In this document: positions 47,636-57,221 of the stretch, in pieces
Numbering within the stretch: the stretch's first letter is position 1
How the letters are laid out: each line of letters begins with the position of its first letter
Source of the DNA: an uncultured Caulobacterales bacterium
Lineage (GTDB): Bacteria; Pseudomonadota; Alphaproteobacteria; Caulobacterales; Caulobacteraceae
Direction: 5' to 3'
Length of the DNA stretch: 64,000 bases
Assembly (NCBI GenBank): GCA_903837135.1
Contig: CAILTK010000020.1
Location: 1 to 64,000, forward strand
Translations under genes and position numbers: made by a program
Notes under the pieces: generated by a model
The model's database searches: none
Seen by the model: only the letters and a program-made list of their open reading frames with translations
Told to the model about the DNA's origin: nothing

Positions 47636-48328
47636 ATGGGTGTCGCCGACCTGGCGGTCAACTTCTTTGTGGCGCTGTTCGCCCTGATCGACCCGGTGGG
47701 CAACATCCCCCTGTTCGCGGCGGCGACGGTGGGCATAGCCGAGGCCCCGCGCCGGCGCATCGCCGTCTATATCGCCTTGTTCGCCTTCGTTTTTCTGAGC
47801 GTGTTCTATTTCACCGGCGTCGGCGTGCTGCAGTATTTCGGCATCTCCATGCCGGCGTTCCGCATCGCCGGCGGGGTCATGCTGTTCCTTTTGGGCCTGG
47901 AGATGGCCCGCGACGACTTCACCGCCAAGTTCGAGCCCGCCGCGGGTCCGGCCGAGGCCGAGGCGATCAAGAATCCGGGCCGCTACGCCCGGAAGCACTT
48001 CGAGCGGCTGATCGTGCCCTTCGGCACGCCGCTGCTGATCGGGCCGGGCGCCATCTCCACGGTGATCATCTTCGCCGCCGAGACCGCGCGGCTCGGCTGG
48101 AAGGGCCGGGCGGCCGGGATGGGCGCCATCGCCGCCATCTCGGTCACGGTGATGATCGCCTTTCTGCTGTCGGGCCTGATCTCTCGGGCGCTCGGCAAGA
48201 TCGGCATGACCGTGGTGGTGCGGGTGCTGGGACTGATCCTGTGCGCCCTGGCGGTGCAGTTCATCATCGTCGGCCTGGCCGACGCCACCGGCGGCATCAT
48301 CCGGGCGAAGGCGGCGCACCCGTACTGA
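47636..48328 (+). CDS. MarC-family integral membrane protein
   Basis: Product of 230 aa with six membrane helices, beginning VNFFVALFALIDPVGNIPLF and including the family block LIVPFGTPLLIGPGAISTVI. MarC proteins were once linked to multiple-antibiotic resistance but the role is unproven. Its 3' end overlaps the 3' end of queG by 32 bp in antisense. Confidence 0.9.
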   Translation: MGVADLAVNFFVALFALIDPVGNIPLFAAATVGIAEAPRRRIAVYIALFAFVFLSVFYFTGVGVLQYFGISMPAFRIAGGVMLFLLGLEMARDDFTAKFEPAAGPAEAEAIKNPGRYARKHFERLIVPFGTPLLIGPGAISTVIIFAAETARLGWKGRAAGMGAIAAISVTVMIAFLLSGLISRALGKIGMTVVVRVLGLILCALAVQFIIVGLADATGGIIRAKAAHPY

Positions 48329-49349
48329 GGCGTTCCAGGGCCCAGGCGGCGGCGTCGGCCACCACCGGGTCGGCGCTCGCCAGGTGCGGCCGCGCCGCCG
48401 CGGCCAGGGCCGGATCGCCGCTATTGCCGATGGCGTAGAGCACGTTGCGCAGGAACCGGTTCACGCCGATCCGCTTGACCGGCGACCCGGCGAACAGGGC
48501 GCGAAAGCCGGCGTCGTCGAGGGCGGCGAGGTCGGCCAGGCCCGGCTTGCGCAGGGCGTCCCGCGCCCGCAGCCGCTGTTCGTGCGCCGTTTGGGCGAAC
48601 TTGTTCCAGGGGCAGACCGCCAGACAGTCGTCGCAGCCGTAGACCCGGTTGCCCATCGCGCGCCGGAAAGCCTCAGGCCAGGCGCCGGCGAACTCGATGG
48701 TCAGGTAGGACAGGCATTTGCGCGCATCGAGCTGGTAGGGCGCGGGAAAGGCGCCGGTCGGGCAGACGTCGAGACAGGCGTGGCAGGAGCCGCAGCTTCC
48801 CGGGTCCGGCGCGTCGGCGGGGAGCTCCAGCGTGGTCAGGATCGCGCCCAGGAACAGCCAGGATCCGAACGTCCGCGACACCAGATTGGTGTGCTTGCCC
48901 TGCCAGCCGAGTCCGGCCGCCTCGGCCAGCGGCTTCTCCATCAAAGGCGCGGTGTCGACGAACACCTTCACCTCGCCGCCGAAGCGGGAGACCACGAATC
49001 CGGCCAGGGTCTTGAGCCGCCCCTTGATCAGCGCGTGATAGTCGTCGCCCTGGGCGTAGACCGAGATGGCCGCGCGGTCCCTGGCCTCGAGTTGGACCAG
49101 CGGGTCGGCGTCCGGCCCATAGTTCATGCCGAGCACGATGGCCGAGCGCGCCTCGGACCACAGGCCGGACGGATGGGCGCGGCGCGGCAGGGTGGTCTGC
49201 ATCCATGCCATCTCGCCGTGGCGGCCTTCGGCGACGAATTGGTGCAGATGCGCGGACGCCGGCCAGGCCGCGCCGACCGGGGCGAAGCCGGCGGCGTCGA
49301 AGCCCAGCGCCAGGGCGCGCGCGCGGATGGCGGAACGGGGATCCTTCAC
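48297..49349 (-). CDS. queG: Epoxyqueuosine reductase QueG
   Basis: Cobalamin- and iron-sulfur-dependent enzyme of 350 aa for the final step of queuosine synthesis in tRNA. The two 4Fe-4S motifs are CGSCHACLDVCPTGAF and YGCDDCLAVCPWNKFA, with the family start ALALGFDAAGFAPVG and the HEAT-like C-terminus (NVLYAIGNSGDP). It is downstream of the GST-like fzlA candidate by 43 bp. No other que gene is here. Confidence 0.95.
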   Translation of the reverse strand: MKDPRSAIRARALALGFDAAGFAPVGAAWPASAHLHQFVAEGRHGEMAWMQTTLPRRAHPSGLWSEARSAIVLGMNYGPDADPLVQLEARDRAAISVYAQGDDYHALIKGRLKTLAGFVVSRFGGEVKVFVDTAPLMEKPLAEAAGLGWQGKHTNLVSRTFGSWLFLGAILTTLELPADAPDPGSCGSCHACLDVCPTGAFPAPYQLDARKCLSYLTIEFAGAWPEAFRRAMGNRVYGCDDCLAVCPWNKFAQTAHEQRLRARDALRKPGLADLAALDDAGFRALFAGSPVKRIGVNRFLRNVLYAIGNSGDPALAAAARPHLASADPVVADAAAWALERLSTGAPPSPG

Positions 49350-49392
49350 CCCGCCGTCATAGCCGGTTAGGCCCAGGCTCGGTAATGGGGGC

Positions 49393-50079
49393 TCAGAAAT
49401 CCAGGTCGTCGTAGTGGGCGGCCGGCGGCAGGCCGGCGAACCGGTCGGCCAGCAGCGGGCGAAAGCAGGGCCGCGACTTCACCCGCACATACCATTGCTT
49501 GGCCACCGTGAAGTCCTCCCACGGGACCTCGCCCATATAGTCGATCACGCTGAGGTGGGCGGAGGCGGCGATGTCCGCCAGACCGAAGCTGGCGCCCGTC
49601 AGCCAGTCGCGGCTCGCCAACAGCGCCTCCAGCATCCGCAGATGCTGGCGCAGGGCCTCGCGCCCCCGCCGCAGCGCCGCCAGCTCGGGCGCGCCGAGGC
49701 CCAGGAGCCGCTTCTCCATCTTCTCATGCAGCAGAAAGCCGTTCACCTCGTCGTTGAACTTGCGGTCGAACCAGGCCAGCAGGCGGCGGGCCTCGGCGCG
49801 GCCCTGGGCGTCGTCGGGCAGCAGGGCGTAGTCGGGATGGCGCTCCTCCAGATGCTCGAGGATGGCGCGGCTGTCGCACACCACGGTCTTGATCGCGCCG
49901 CGCGTCTCCACCAGCACGGGCGGCAGGCCGGAGGGATTCAGGGCCGCCAGCCGCTCCGGCCGCTCCCAATAGCGCTCGACCGCCTCGGTGAACGGCAGCT
50001 TCTTTTCGCCCAGCGCCAGGCGCACCTGGCGGGAGGCGGGGTCGAGCGGGAAATGGATCAGGGTGCGTTCGACGGACAT
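49393..50079 (-). CDS. fzlA: GST-fold protein, probable FtsZ-binding division protein FzlA
   Basis: Product of 228 aa: thioredoxin-like N-domain (LIHFPLDPASRQVRLALGEK, NPSGLPPVLVE) and all-helical C-domain (LLAWFDRKFNDEVNGFLLHEKMEKRLL). It ends RPCFRPLLADRFAGLPPAAH plus an acidic-aromatic DDLDF tail. In Caulobacter FzlA is an essential GST homologue that curves FtsZ filaments and works with constriction; its C-terminal tail matters there. The closeness in length, tail and queG neighbourhood supports FzlA over a detoxifying GST, but this rests on family memory. Confidence 0.65.
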   Translation of the reverse strand: MSVERTLIHFPLDPASRQVRLALGEKKLPFTEAVERYWERPERLAALNPSGLPPVLVETRGAIKTVVCDSRAILEHLEERHPDYALLPDDAQGRAEARRLLAWFDRKFNDEVNGFLLHEKMEKRLLGLGAPELAALRRGREALRQHLRMLEALLASRDWLTGASFGLADIAASAHLSVIDYMGEVPWEDFTVAKQWYVRVKSRPCFRPLLADRFAGLPPAAHYDDLDF

Positions 50080-50270
50080 GGTTCGGATGCGTGGGGCCGA
50101 TCAGGCCTAGGCCGCAACCGTTAAGCGGCCGTTTACCGTGGTCAAGCGTGAGAAAATCCTCTACCTTGCGGCGATTATCCGCTGCGGCGGGTGGACAGAT
50201 GTTCTTGTTTTGTTCATGATCTCCTCGCTCGGCGGCGTCACGGGGGCGCGGCCGCATGGGAGAGAACTCA

Positions 50271-50501
50271 ATGCGTAAGTTGATCCTCGCGGCGGTCGCC
50301 GCGACGCTTCTGGCCGGCCCGGCCCTCGCCGCTGCGTCCGGCGACGGCCCCAGCCTGAAATCCTGTTCGGCCAAATGGAAGGGCTTCAGCGCCGCCGAAA
50401 AGGACGCCTACAAGGCCAAGTCGGTGGGCAAGACCAGCAGCAAGACCGGCCGAAAGCTGTCAGGCTACAATGTGTTCACCTCCGAGTGCATGAAGAAGTG
50501 A
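50271..50501 (+). CDS. Small secreted protein, short paralogue of a tandem pair
   Basis: Product of 76 aa: signal peptide (LILAAVAATLLAGPALAA) and a roughly 50-residue mature domain with Cys32 and Cys73, lysine-rich, containing AKWKGFSAAEKDAYKAK and a terminal SGYNVFTSEC. GGAG stands 8 nt before the ATG at 50271. The C-terminal domain is repeated in the product of the next gene. No family recognised. It is divergent from the fzlA candidate. Confidence 0.75.
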   Translation: MRKLILAAVAATLLAGPALAAASGDGPSLKSCSAKWKGFSAAEKDAYKAKSVGKTSSKTGRKLSGYNVFTSECMKK

Positions 50502-50716
50502 GCGTCCGGTCGGGCCGGGGCCTGCCGCGTATCGGCGCTCCGGCCTGACTCTTGTTTGGCCTGACCCCTGTTCGGCCAGGGATGCGGCGCGATCGACCCG
50601 CCGCATGATGAACCTTAGCTTTCGTCAATTTATGTCCCCTGGCATGGACGGGCGACGGGGCTGAGGCCAAGCTCTCCCCACCGCACCCGTGAGGCGCGGC
50701 TCAACGGGAGACCTCC

Positions 50717-51256
50717 ATGCGCAACCTTATCCTCGCCGCCGCCGCCGTGGCCCTGATCGGCGCGCCCGCCTTCGCCGCGCCCAAGAAGGCCGCCAACACC
50801 ACCGAGCCCGCTGCGTCCAACACCACCGCCGCGATGGCGCCGGCGAAGAAGCCCAAGAAGACCAAGGCCGCCGCGATGGCCGCGGCGACGCCCGCGCCGG
50901 CCGCGGCCCCCACGCCGCCCGTGAAGCCGGCGACGCCGATGGCCGCCGCCAAGCCGGCCCCGATGATGGCCGCCAAGCCCGCCGCCCCACCCGCGCCCAC
51001 GGTCAAACCGACCCCGTCGCCGATGGCCGCCACGCCGATGGCGGCGAGCAAGCCGGCGACGCCGATGATGGCCGCCAAACCGGCGACCGCCGCCGCGAAC
51101 AAGGGCGGCGGCATGAAGGCCTGCGCCGCGGCGTGGGACAAGTTCAGCGCGAGCCAGAAGGCCGCCTACGACGCCAAGGCCAAGGGCCAGACGGGTAAGA
51201 GCGGCCGGGCGCTGTCGGGTTACAACGTCTACACCGGCGAGTGCCTGAAGAAGTGA
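50717..51256 (+). CDS. Small secreted protein, long paralogue with Pro/Ala/Met linker
   Basis: Product of 179 aa. Signal peptide LILAAAAVALIGAPAFAA resembles that of the upstream paralogue. A 100-residue Ala/Pro/Lys/Met low-complexity linker (for example KPATPMAAAKPAPMM) is followed by a C-terminal domain with Cys136 and Cys176, ACAAAWDKFSASQKAAYDAK and SGYNVYTGEC, aligned end to end with the upstream protein. Likely a tandem duplication with an inserted linker. Function unknown. Confidence 0.75.
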   Translation: MRNLILAAAAVALIGAPAFAAPKKAANTTEPAASNTTAAMAPAKKPKKTKAAAMAAATPAPAAAPTPPVKPATPMAAAKPAPMMAAKPAAPPAPTVKPTPSPMAATPMAASKPATPMMAAKPATAAANKGGGMKACAAAWDKFSASQKAAYDAKAKGQTGKSGRALSGYNVYTGECLKK

Positions 51257-51361
51257 TCCCCCGGCGGTGATCCCGGCCGGACGGTTCCGTGTCCGGTTTC
51301 AGGAACTCAGGGGCTCCCGGTCGGTTAGGACGCAAGTTCAACCGCTCGCGGAGCCCCTCCC

Positions 51362-51871
51362 ATGTCCCCCGCCCACCTCGACGACAAGGATCTCGAAAAG
51401 CGCTTGTGGAGCGAGATCGACAAGGCTCGGTTCGGCATGCTGGGCCTGACCGACGGTCGCAGCCACATGCAGCCGATGACCGCCTTCTGCGACAAGGAGC
51501 GCGGCGCGATCTGGTTCTTCACCAAGAAGACCACCGACCTCGCGCGCCAGACCGGCGAGGGCCGCTACGCCATGTTCTGCGTCATGGCCAAGGACCAGGA
51601 GTTCCAGGCCTGCATCGGCGGCGAACTGTCCGCCGATCATGACCGCGCCAAGATCGACGCGTTCTGGAATCCGATCGTCTCGGCCTGGTTTCCGGAGGGC
51701 AAGGATGATCCCGACCTCACCCTGCTGAAGCTCACCCCGGCCGACGCCCAGGTCTGGGTCATGCGCGGCGGACCGCTGCGCTTCGCCTTCGAGATCGCCC
51801 GCGCCAACCTGACCCACCAGGAGCCGCGCCTCGGCGACGAAGGTCACTCCGGCCCGGTCGCGTTTATCTAA
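51362..51871 (+). CDS. Pyridoxamine 5'-phosphate oxidase-fold protein (general stress protein 26-like)
   Basis: Product of 169 aa with the split-barrel flavin-binding fold: MLGLTDGRSHMQPMTAF, IWFFTKKTTDLARQ, FQACIGGELSADHD and the FWNPIVSAWFPEG segment. It matches small FMN- or FAD-binding stress proteins. The start has GGAGCC upstream. Substrate unknown. Confidence 0.82.
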   Translation: MSPAHLDDKDLEKRLWSEIDKARFGMLGLTDGRSHMQPMTAFCDKERGAIWFFTKKTTDLARQTGEGRYAMFCVMAKDQEFQACIGGELSADHDRAKIDAFWNPIVSAWFPEGKDDPDLTLLKLTPADAQVWVMRGGPLRFAFEIARANLTHQEPRLGDEGHSGPVAFI

Positions 51872-51873
51872 GC

Positions 51874-51905
51874 CTCGGGGCTTACACAGTCTCGGGGCTC
51901 ACACA
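51874..51905. repeat. Short direct repeat after the flavin-fold gene
   Basis: Two copies of CTCGGGGCT-y-ACACA (15 bp, one difference) spaced by two bases, immediately after the stop. No function seen. Confidence 0.55.
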
Positions 51906-51936
51906 AACCATCGAAGTCCCCCATCCCTTTACCGTT

Positions 51937-51959
51937 CATCCCGGCATTCGGCGGGATGA
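51937..51959. repeat. Dispersed palindromic repeat, copy 1
   Basis: CATCCCG...CGGGATG hairpin around ATTC, with one mispaired step. A near-identical hairpin recurs at 55905-55922 between convergent genes, which suggests a REP-like dispersed intergenic palindrome common in Caulobacterales genomes. Confidence 0.6.
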
Positions 51960-51987
51960 GCGGAAGCCCCCCGCGAGGGGATGGTGT

Positions 51988-53037
51988 CTAGCCAGCCGCA
52001 GCCTCGGCCGACGCCACCGCCTCGCCGTCCTCGTCCTCGTAGCCCACCAGGGCCAAGGCGCGGGCGGCCACGCCGTTCAGTTCGGCCCAGCGCAGCAGCG
52101 CCTCCTCCCGGCCGTGGGTGATCCAAAGCTCCCCCGGCGACACGTCGGCGATCGTCTGGGTCAGCTCGTCCCAGTCCGCATGGTCTGAGAGGGTCAGGGG
52201 CAGTTCGATCCCGCGCTGGCGGGCGCGGGCGCGCACGCCCATCCAGCCTGAGGCGAACGCGGGGAGGGGATCGGGGAACCGGCGCGCCCATCGATCCTGC
52301 AGGGCCGACGGCGGGCAGAGGATGATGCGGCCGGCGAAGTCACCCTTGGCGGCGCGTCCCTCCGCCGTCGCCGGGGCCAGCGGGCCCAGGCCGACGCCGT
52401 GCCGTTCGTAGAGCCGGTTCAACCGCAGCAGGGCGCCGTGGACATAGAGGGTCTCGGCATACCCCGCCTGGCGCAGAAGGGCGATCACCCGCTGCGCCTT
52501 GCCGAGCGCGTAGGCGCCGACGAGGTGGGCGCGCTCGGGGAACTGTTCGACCGAGCGAAGCAGTTTGGCGATCTCGTCCGCGGCGGGCGGATGGCGGAAC
52601 ACCGGCAGGCCGAAGGTGGCCTCGGTGATGAAGACGTCGCACGGGACCGGCTCGAACGGCGCGCAGGTGGGATCGGCCCGCCGCTTGTAGTCGCCCGAAC
52701 AGACCACGGTCATGCCCTTCCAGCGCACCACCGCCTGGGCCGAGCCCAGCACATGGCCGGCCGGAACCAGAGTCACTTCGACGCCGTCGCGCCGGATGGT
52801 CTCGCCGTAGGCCAGCGGCTGCTCGCGCCCGGTGAAGGCTTCGCCGTAGCGCTCGGCCATGATGGCCAGGGTCTCGGGCGTCGCCAGCACGGTCCCGTGA
52901 CCGGCGCGGGCGTGGTCCGAATGGCCGTGGGTGACCACCGCCCGGTCCACCGGCCGCACCGGATCGACGTAGAAGTCGCCGGGCGGGCAGTAGAGCCCCT
53001 CGGGCCGGGGCTGCAAGAGGTCGTCGGGCCGGATCAC
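51988..53037 (-). CDS. Ligase-associated DNA exonuclease (metallo-beta-lactamase / CPSF-like)
   Basis: Product of 349 aa with the metallo-beta-lactamase motif THGHSDHA, a second His in LVPAGHVLGSAQ, SGDYKRRADP, and the C-terminal beta-CASP-type LSDHADWDEL and WITHGREE. It matches the exonuclease that accompanies bacterial ATP-dependent ligases in DNA-damage repair (often annotated as mRNA 3'-end processing factor). Start is ATG 53037 (MIRPDDLLQPRPEGLYCPPG). The partner ligase is at 39292-40944. No neighbour gene shares its strand closely. Confidence 0.9.
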   Translation of the reverse strand: MIRPDDLLQPRPEGLYCPPGDFYVDPVRPVDRAVVTHGHSDHARAGHGTVLATPETLAIMAERYGEAFTGREQPLAYGETIRRDGVEVTLVPAGHVLGSAQAVVRWKGMTVVCSGDYKRRADPTCAPFEPVPCDVFITEATFGLPVFRHPPAADEIAKLLRSVEQFPERAHLVGAYALGKAQRVIALLRQAGYAETLYVHGALLRLNRLYERHGVGLGPLAPATAEGRAAKGDFAGRIILCPPSALQDRWARRFPDPLPAFASGWMGVRARARQRGIELPLTLSDHADWDELTQTIADVSPGELWITHGREEALLRWAELNGVAARALALVGYEDEDGEAVASAEAAAG

Positions 53038-53070
53038 AAGGGGGATATGGGGGAGAAGCGGCGGATGCGA

Positions 53071-53187
53071 AATCCTCGTCCTTCGAGGCTCGCTGCGCTC
53101 GCACCTCAGGATGAGGATTTCTGCTTATACGACATTGATTTAGCCTCGTCCTGAGGCGCTCGCGAAGCGGGCCTCTAAGAACGAGGA
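53071..53187. repeat. Pair of inverted-repeat hairpin elements
   Basis: Two related hairpin units in the gap before the exonuclease gene. The first (53071-53119) has 12-bp outer arms AATCCTCGTCCT / AGGATGAGGATT. The second (about 53144-53186) has arms CCTCGT / ACGAGG. Their inner sequences (GCTCGC...GCGCTCG) also pair. The pattern is a well-known type of dispersed alphaproteobacterial intergenic repeat. The units lie 24 bp apart, facing each other. Confidence 0.7.
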
Positions 53188-53218
53188 CGAGGGCGGGCCC
53201 TCCACCCACCAACAGCAA

Positions 53219-53246
53219 GGGCCGCCCCGCGGGAGCGGAGCGGCCC
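53219..53246 (-). terminator. Hairpin after the histidine-rich protein gene
   Basis: GGGCCGC...GCGGCCC 7-bp stem with an inner GC-rich extension, 19 bp beyond the stop, followed on the minus strand by TTGCTGTT. Plausible terminator without a clean T-run. Confidence 0.5.
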
Positions 53247-53264
53247 TCAACTGTCGGCTATCGC

Positions 53265-53483
53265 CTAGTAGCCGCGATAGAAGGGGCGGTGATGGAAGCG
53301 CCAGGCTTCGAAGCGGCGGTGCTGCCAATAGCGATGCGCCTCGTAGCGGTGGAACGCGCGGACGCGTTCGGCGCGGTAGGGGTGGTAGAACCCTTGGGCG
53401 CTGGCGGCGGTCGGGGCGGCGGCGATGGCGGCCGTCGCGGCGAGGGCGGCGCCGGCGGCGATGAGCAGCTTGCGGACTTGCAT
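53265..53483 (-). CDS. Small secreted His/Tyr/Arg-rich protein
   Basis: Product of 72 aa from ATG 53483, with GGAGGAG 7 nt upstream. A signal peptide (LLIAAGAALAATAAIAAAPTAASA-Q) leads to a short mature part packed with His, Tyr, Phe and Arg (FYHPYRAERVRAFHRYEAHR, RFHHRPFYRGY). The composition suggests metal binding or an RNA/polyanion contact, but nothing is known. The longer frame adding 20 Arg-rich residues lacks a ribosome site. Confidence 0.72.
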   Translation of the reverse strand: MQVRKLLIAAGAALAATAAIAAAPTAASAQGFYHPYRAERVRAFHRYEAHRYWQHRRFEAWRFHHRPFYRGY

Positions 53484-53636
53484 CGGTACTCTCCTCCTCG
53501 TCCGGCGCCGGCGGATGTCGGCTCTAACCAGGCGATGAGGCACAGTAGGGTCACGTGGCTGAACGCGACCTGAGGGATGGGTTATCTCGCGTTCATCGCT
53601 CTAAACATCACGGCGCGGTCGTTGCTCGCACCCTAA

Positions 53637-55870
<2,234 letters not shown>

Positions 55871-55904
55871 GGCGCGGGGCGGCTGCCCCCGCCCTTTCCG
55901 GTCG

Positions 55905-55922
55905 TCCCGGCATTCGCCGGGA
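55905..55922. repeat. Dispersed palindromic repeat, copy 2
   Basis: Perfect TCCCGGC-ATTC-GCCGGGA hairpin between the ends of proB and the convergent MaoC-like gene. It matches the imperfect copy near 51940 and could end transcription from both sides. No T-run. Confidence 0.65.
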
Positions 55923-55944
55923 TGAGCGGACGGATTGAATGCAC

Positions 55945-56397
55945 TTACGCTCTGGAAGGTCGCCGGCGACGCGGCACGCGCACGGTCGCCTCGCCGTCCA
56001 TCACCAGATCCTCGCCAACGAAGGCTTCGCCACGCAGGATGACCCGCGCGGTGGTCTCGTCGATCGCGGTCACGGTGATGCGCGTCACGACCACATCGCC
56101 GACCCGCACCGGCCGATGGAAGGCCAGGGTCTGACTGAGATAGATCGAGCCGGCCCCGGGAAGAATGGTGCCGACTACGGCCGACCCGAACGACGCCGAC
56201 AGCAAGCCGTGCGCGATCCGGCCGCGATAGGCAGTCTTGGACGCGAAGGCGTCGTCCATATGCACGGGATTGAAGTCGTCCGAAGCTTCGGCGAACTGCG
56301 CGATGCGCTCAGCGGTGACCGTCACCCGCTTCTCGGCCACCATGCCGATGGAGAGTTCTTCGAGTACGTAGCCGCCGGAGGGATGAGGTTCGATCAT
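55945..56397 (-). CDS. MaoC-like hydratase/dehydratase
   Basis: Hot-dog-fold protein of 150 aa. It contains the R-specific enoyl-CoA hydratase motif SDDFNPVHMDDAFA (catalytic Asp and His) and GRIAHGLLSASFGSAVVG. Likely acts on enoyl-CoA in fatty-acid or polyhydroxyalkanoate metabolism. The C-terminus is Arg-rich. It converges on proB. Confidence 0.87.
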   Translation of the reverse strand: MIEPHPSGGYVLEELSIGMVAEKRVTVTAERIAQFAEASDDFNPVHMDDAFASKTAYRGRIAHGLLSASFGSAVVGTILPGAGSIYLSQTLAFHRPVRVGDVVVTRITVTAIDETTARVILRGEAFVGEDLVMDGEATVRVPRRRRPSRA

Positions 56398-56480
56398 GCC
56401 GCGCCGTTACTGGCCCCGCGTCGCCAAGGCCAGCGAAAAATGCGAGCCGGGCTCCGGCACGAGCGGGTGGAGAGCGGTCC

Positions 56481-56942
56481 CTAGGGCGTCGGCGCGACTT
56501 CAGCGGACGCGACCAGAGTCCAACCGGCCGACGTGCGCCTCCAAGTATCCAACCAGACGCGATGCGACACATCGTTCGAGCCTGGCTTGGAGCCTGGGCT
56601 GGTGTCGTCTTCAGCGCCCAGGGCGATCGCCGTGTCGCCATGGACGCGGACCGTCACGGAGGTGATCCTGGCCGATGTCTGGTGGGGCTCATGCCTGACT
56701 TCGGCCAGCATGCTGGCTTTGTCCGAGCGTTTTCCACTCGAACCGAACCCCATGAAGTCCTCCGCCAGCAAGCGATCGGCGGCGCGCTGATCGCCGGTCA
56801 CAAAGGTCTGGGAATACTGGCTTTCCAGACCCGCTATGAGCGCAGCCGTCGCCTCCCTCTCGCCTGCCGTCGCGGGTGGGGCGGCCCACAGCAGCGCCGT
56901 GACGGAGATCGCCACCGACGTCTGAAGAGGTAGGACCGACAT
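56481..56942 (-). CDS. Exported NTF2/SnoaL-like (DUF4440) protein
   Basis: Product of about 153 aa: signal peptide (SVAISVTALLWAAPPATAGE) and an NTF2-like domain (ESQYSQTFVTGDQRAADRLLAEDFMGFGSSGKRSDKASML in pieces; WLDTWRRTSAGWTLVAS at the end). I start at ATG 56942; the frame upstream of it enters the tRNA promoter region. The function is unknown; the fold covers enzymes and binding domains. Confidence 0.7.
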   Translation of the reverse strand: MSVLPLQTSVAISVTALLWAAPPATAGEREATAALIAGLESQYSQTFVTGDQRAADRLLAEDFMGFGSSGKRSDKASMLAEVRHEPHQTSARITSVTVRVHGDTAIALGAEDDTSPGSKPGSNDVSHRVWLDTWRRTSAGWTLVASAEVAPTP

Positions 56943-57074
56943 CTTCACTGCCCCGCATCTCACCTTCGGCGGAACGCTATCGCATCGAGCCGGGACGACT
57001 GTCCAGCTAAGCTTGGGCAAGACCACAGGGGTGAAGATATATCTGGACGCCGGACGAGACGGCCGCTGAAAAGC

Positions 57075-57148
57075 TGGAGCGGGCGGCGGGAATCGAACCC
57101 GCACGAAAAGCTTGGGAAGCTTTCAGGCTACCACTACATCACGCCCGC
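57075..57148 (-). tRNA. tRNA-Gly, anticodon CCC
   Basis: 74-nt cloverleaf: acceptor stem GCGGGCG/CGCCCGC, encoded CCA end, anticodon stem AAAGC/GCTTT with loop TTCCCAA (anticodon CCC), and T-arm GCGGG-TTCGATT-CCCGC. It reads GGG codons. No other tRNA is in the window. Confidence 0.95.
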
Positions 57149-57221
57149 GCTCAGCGGCGCGTTCTAGCGCAAGGGGTCGGGGCCTGTCACGTCGCTTCGA
57201 TCGTGCTATTTCGCAAGGGTC

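Noticed and set aside
50121-50135. CtrA-box-like TTAA-N7-TTTA between fzlA and the secreted pair
   Set aside because: Second half-site departs from TTAA; a single imperfect match is expected by chance.
50542-50573. Two imperfect 16-bp direct repeats (GGCCTGAC...) after the short secreted gene
   Set aside because: Only two copies with three differences; no function can be argued.
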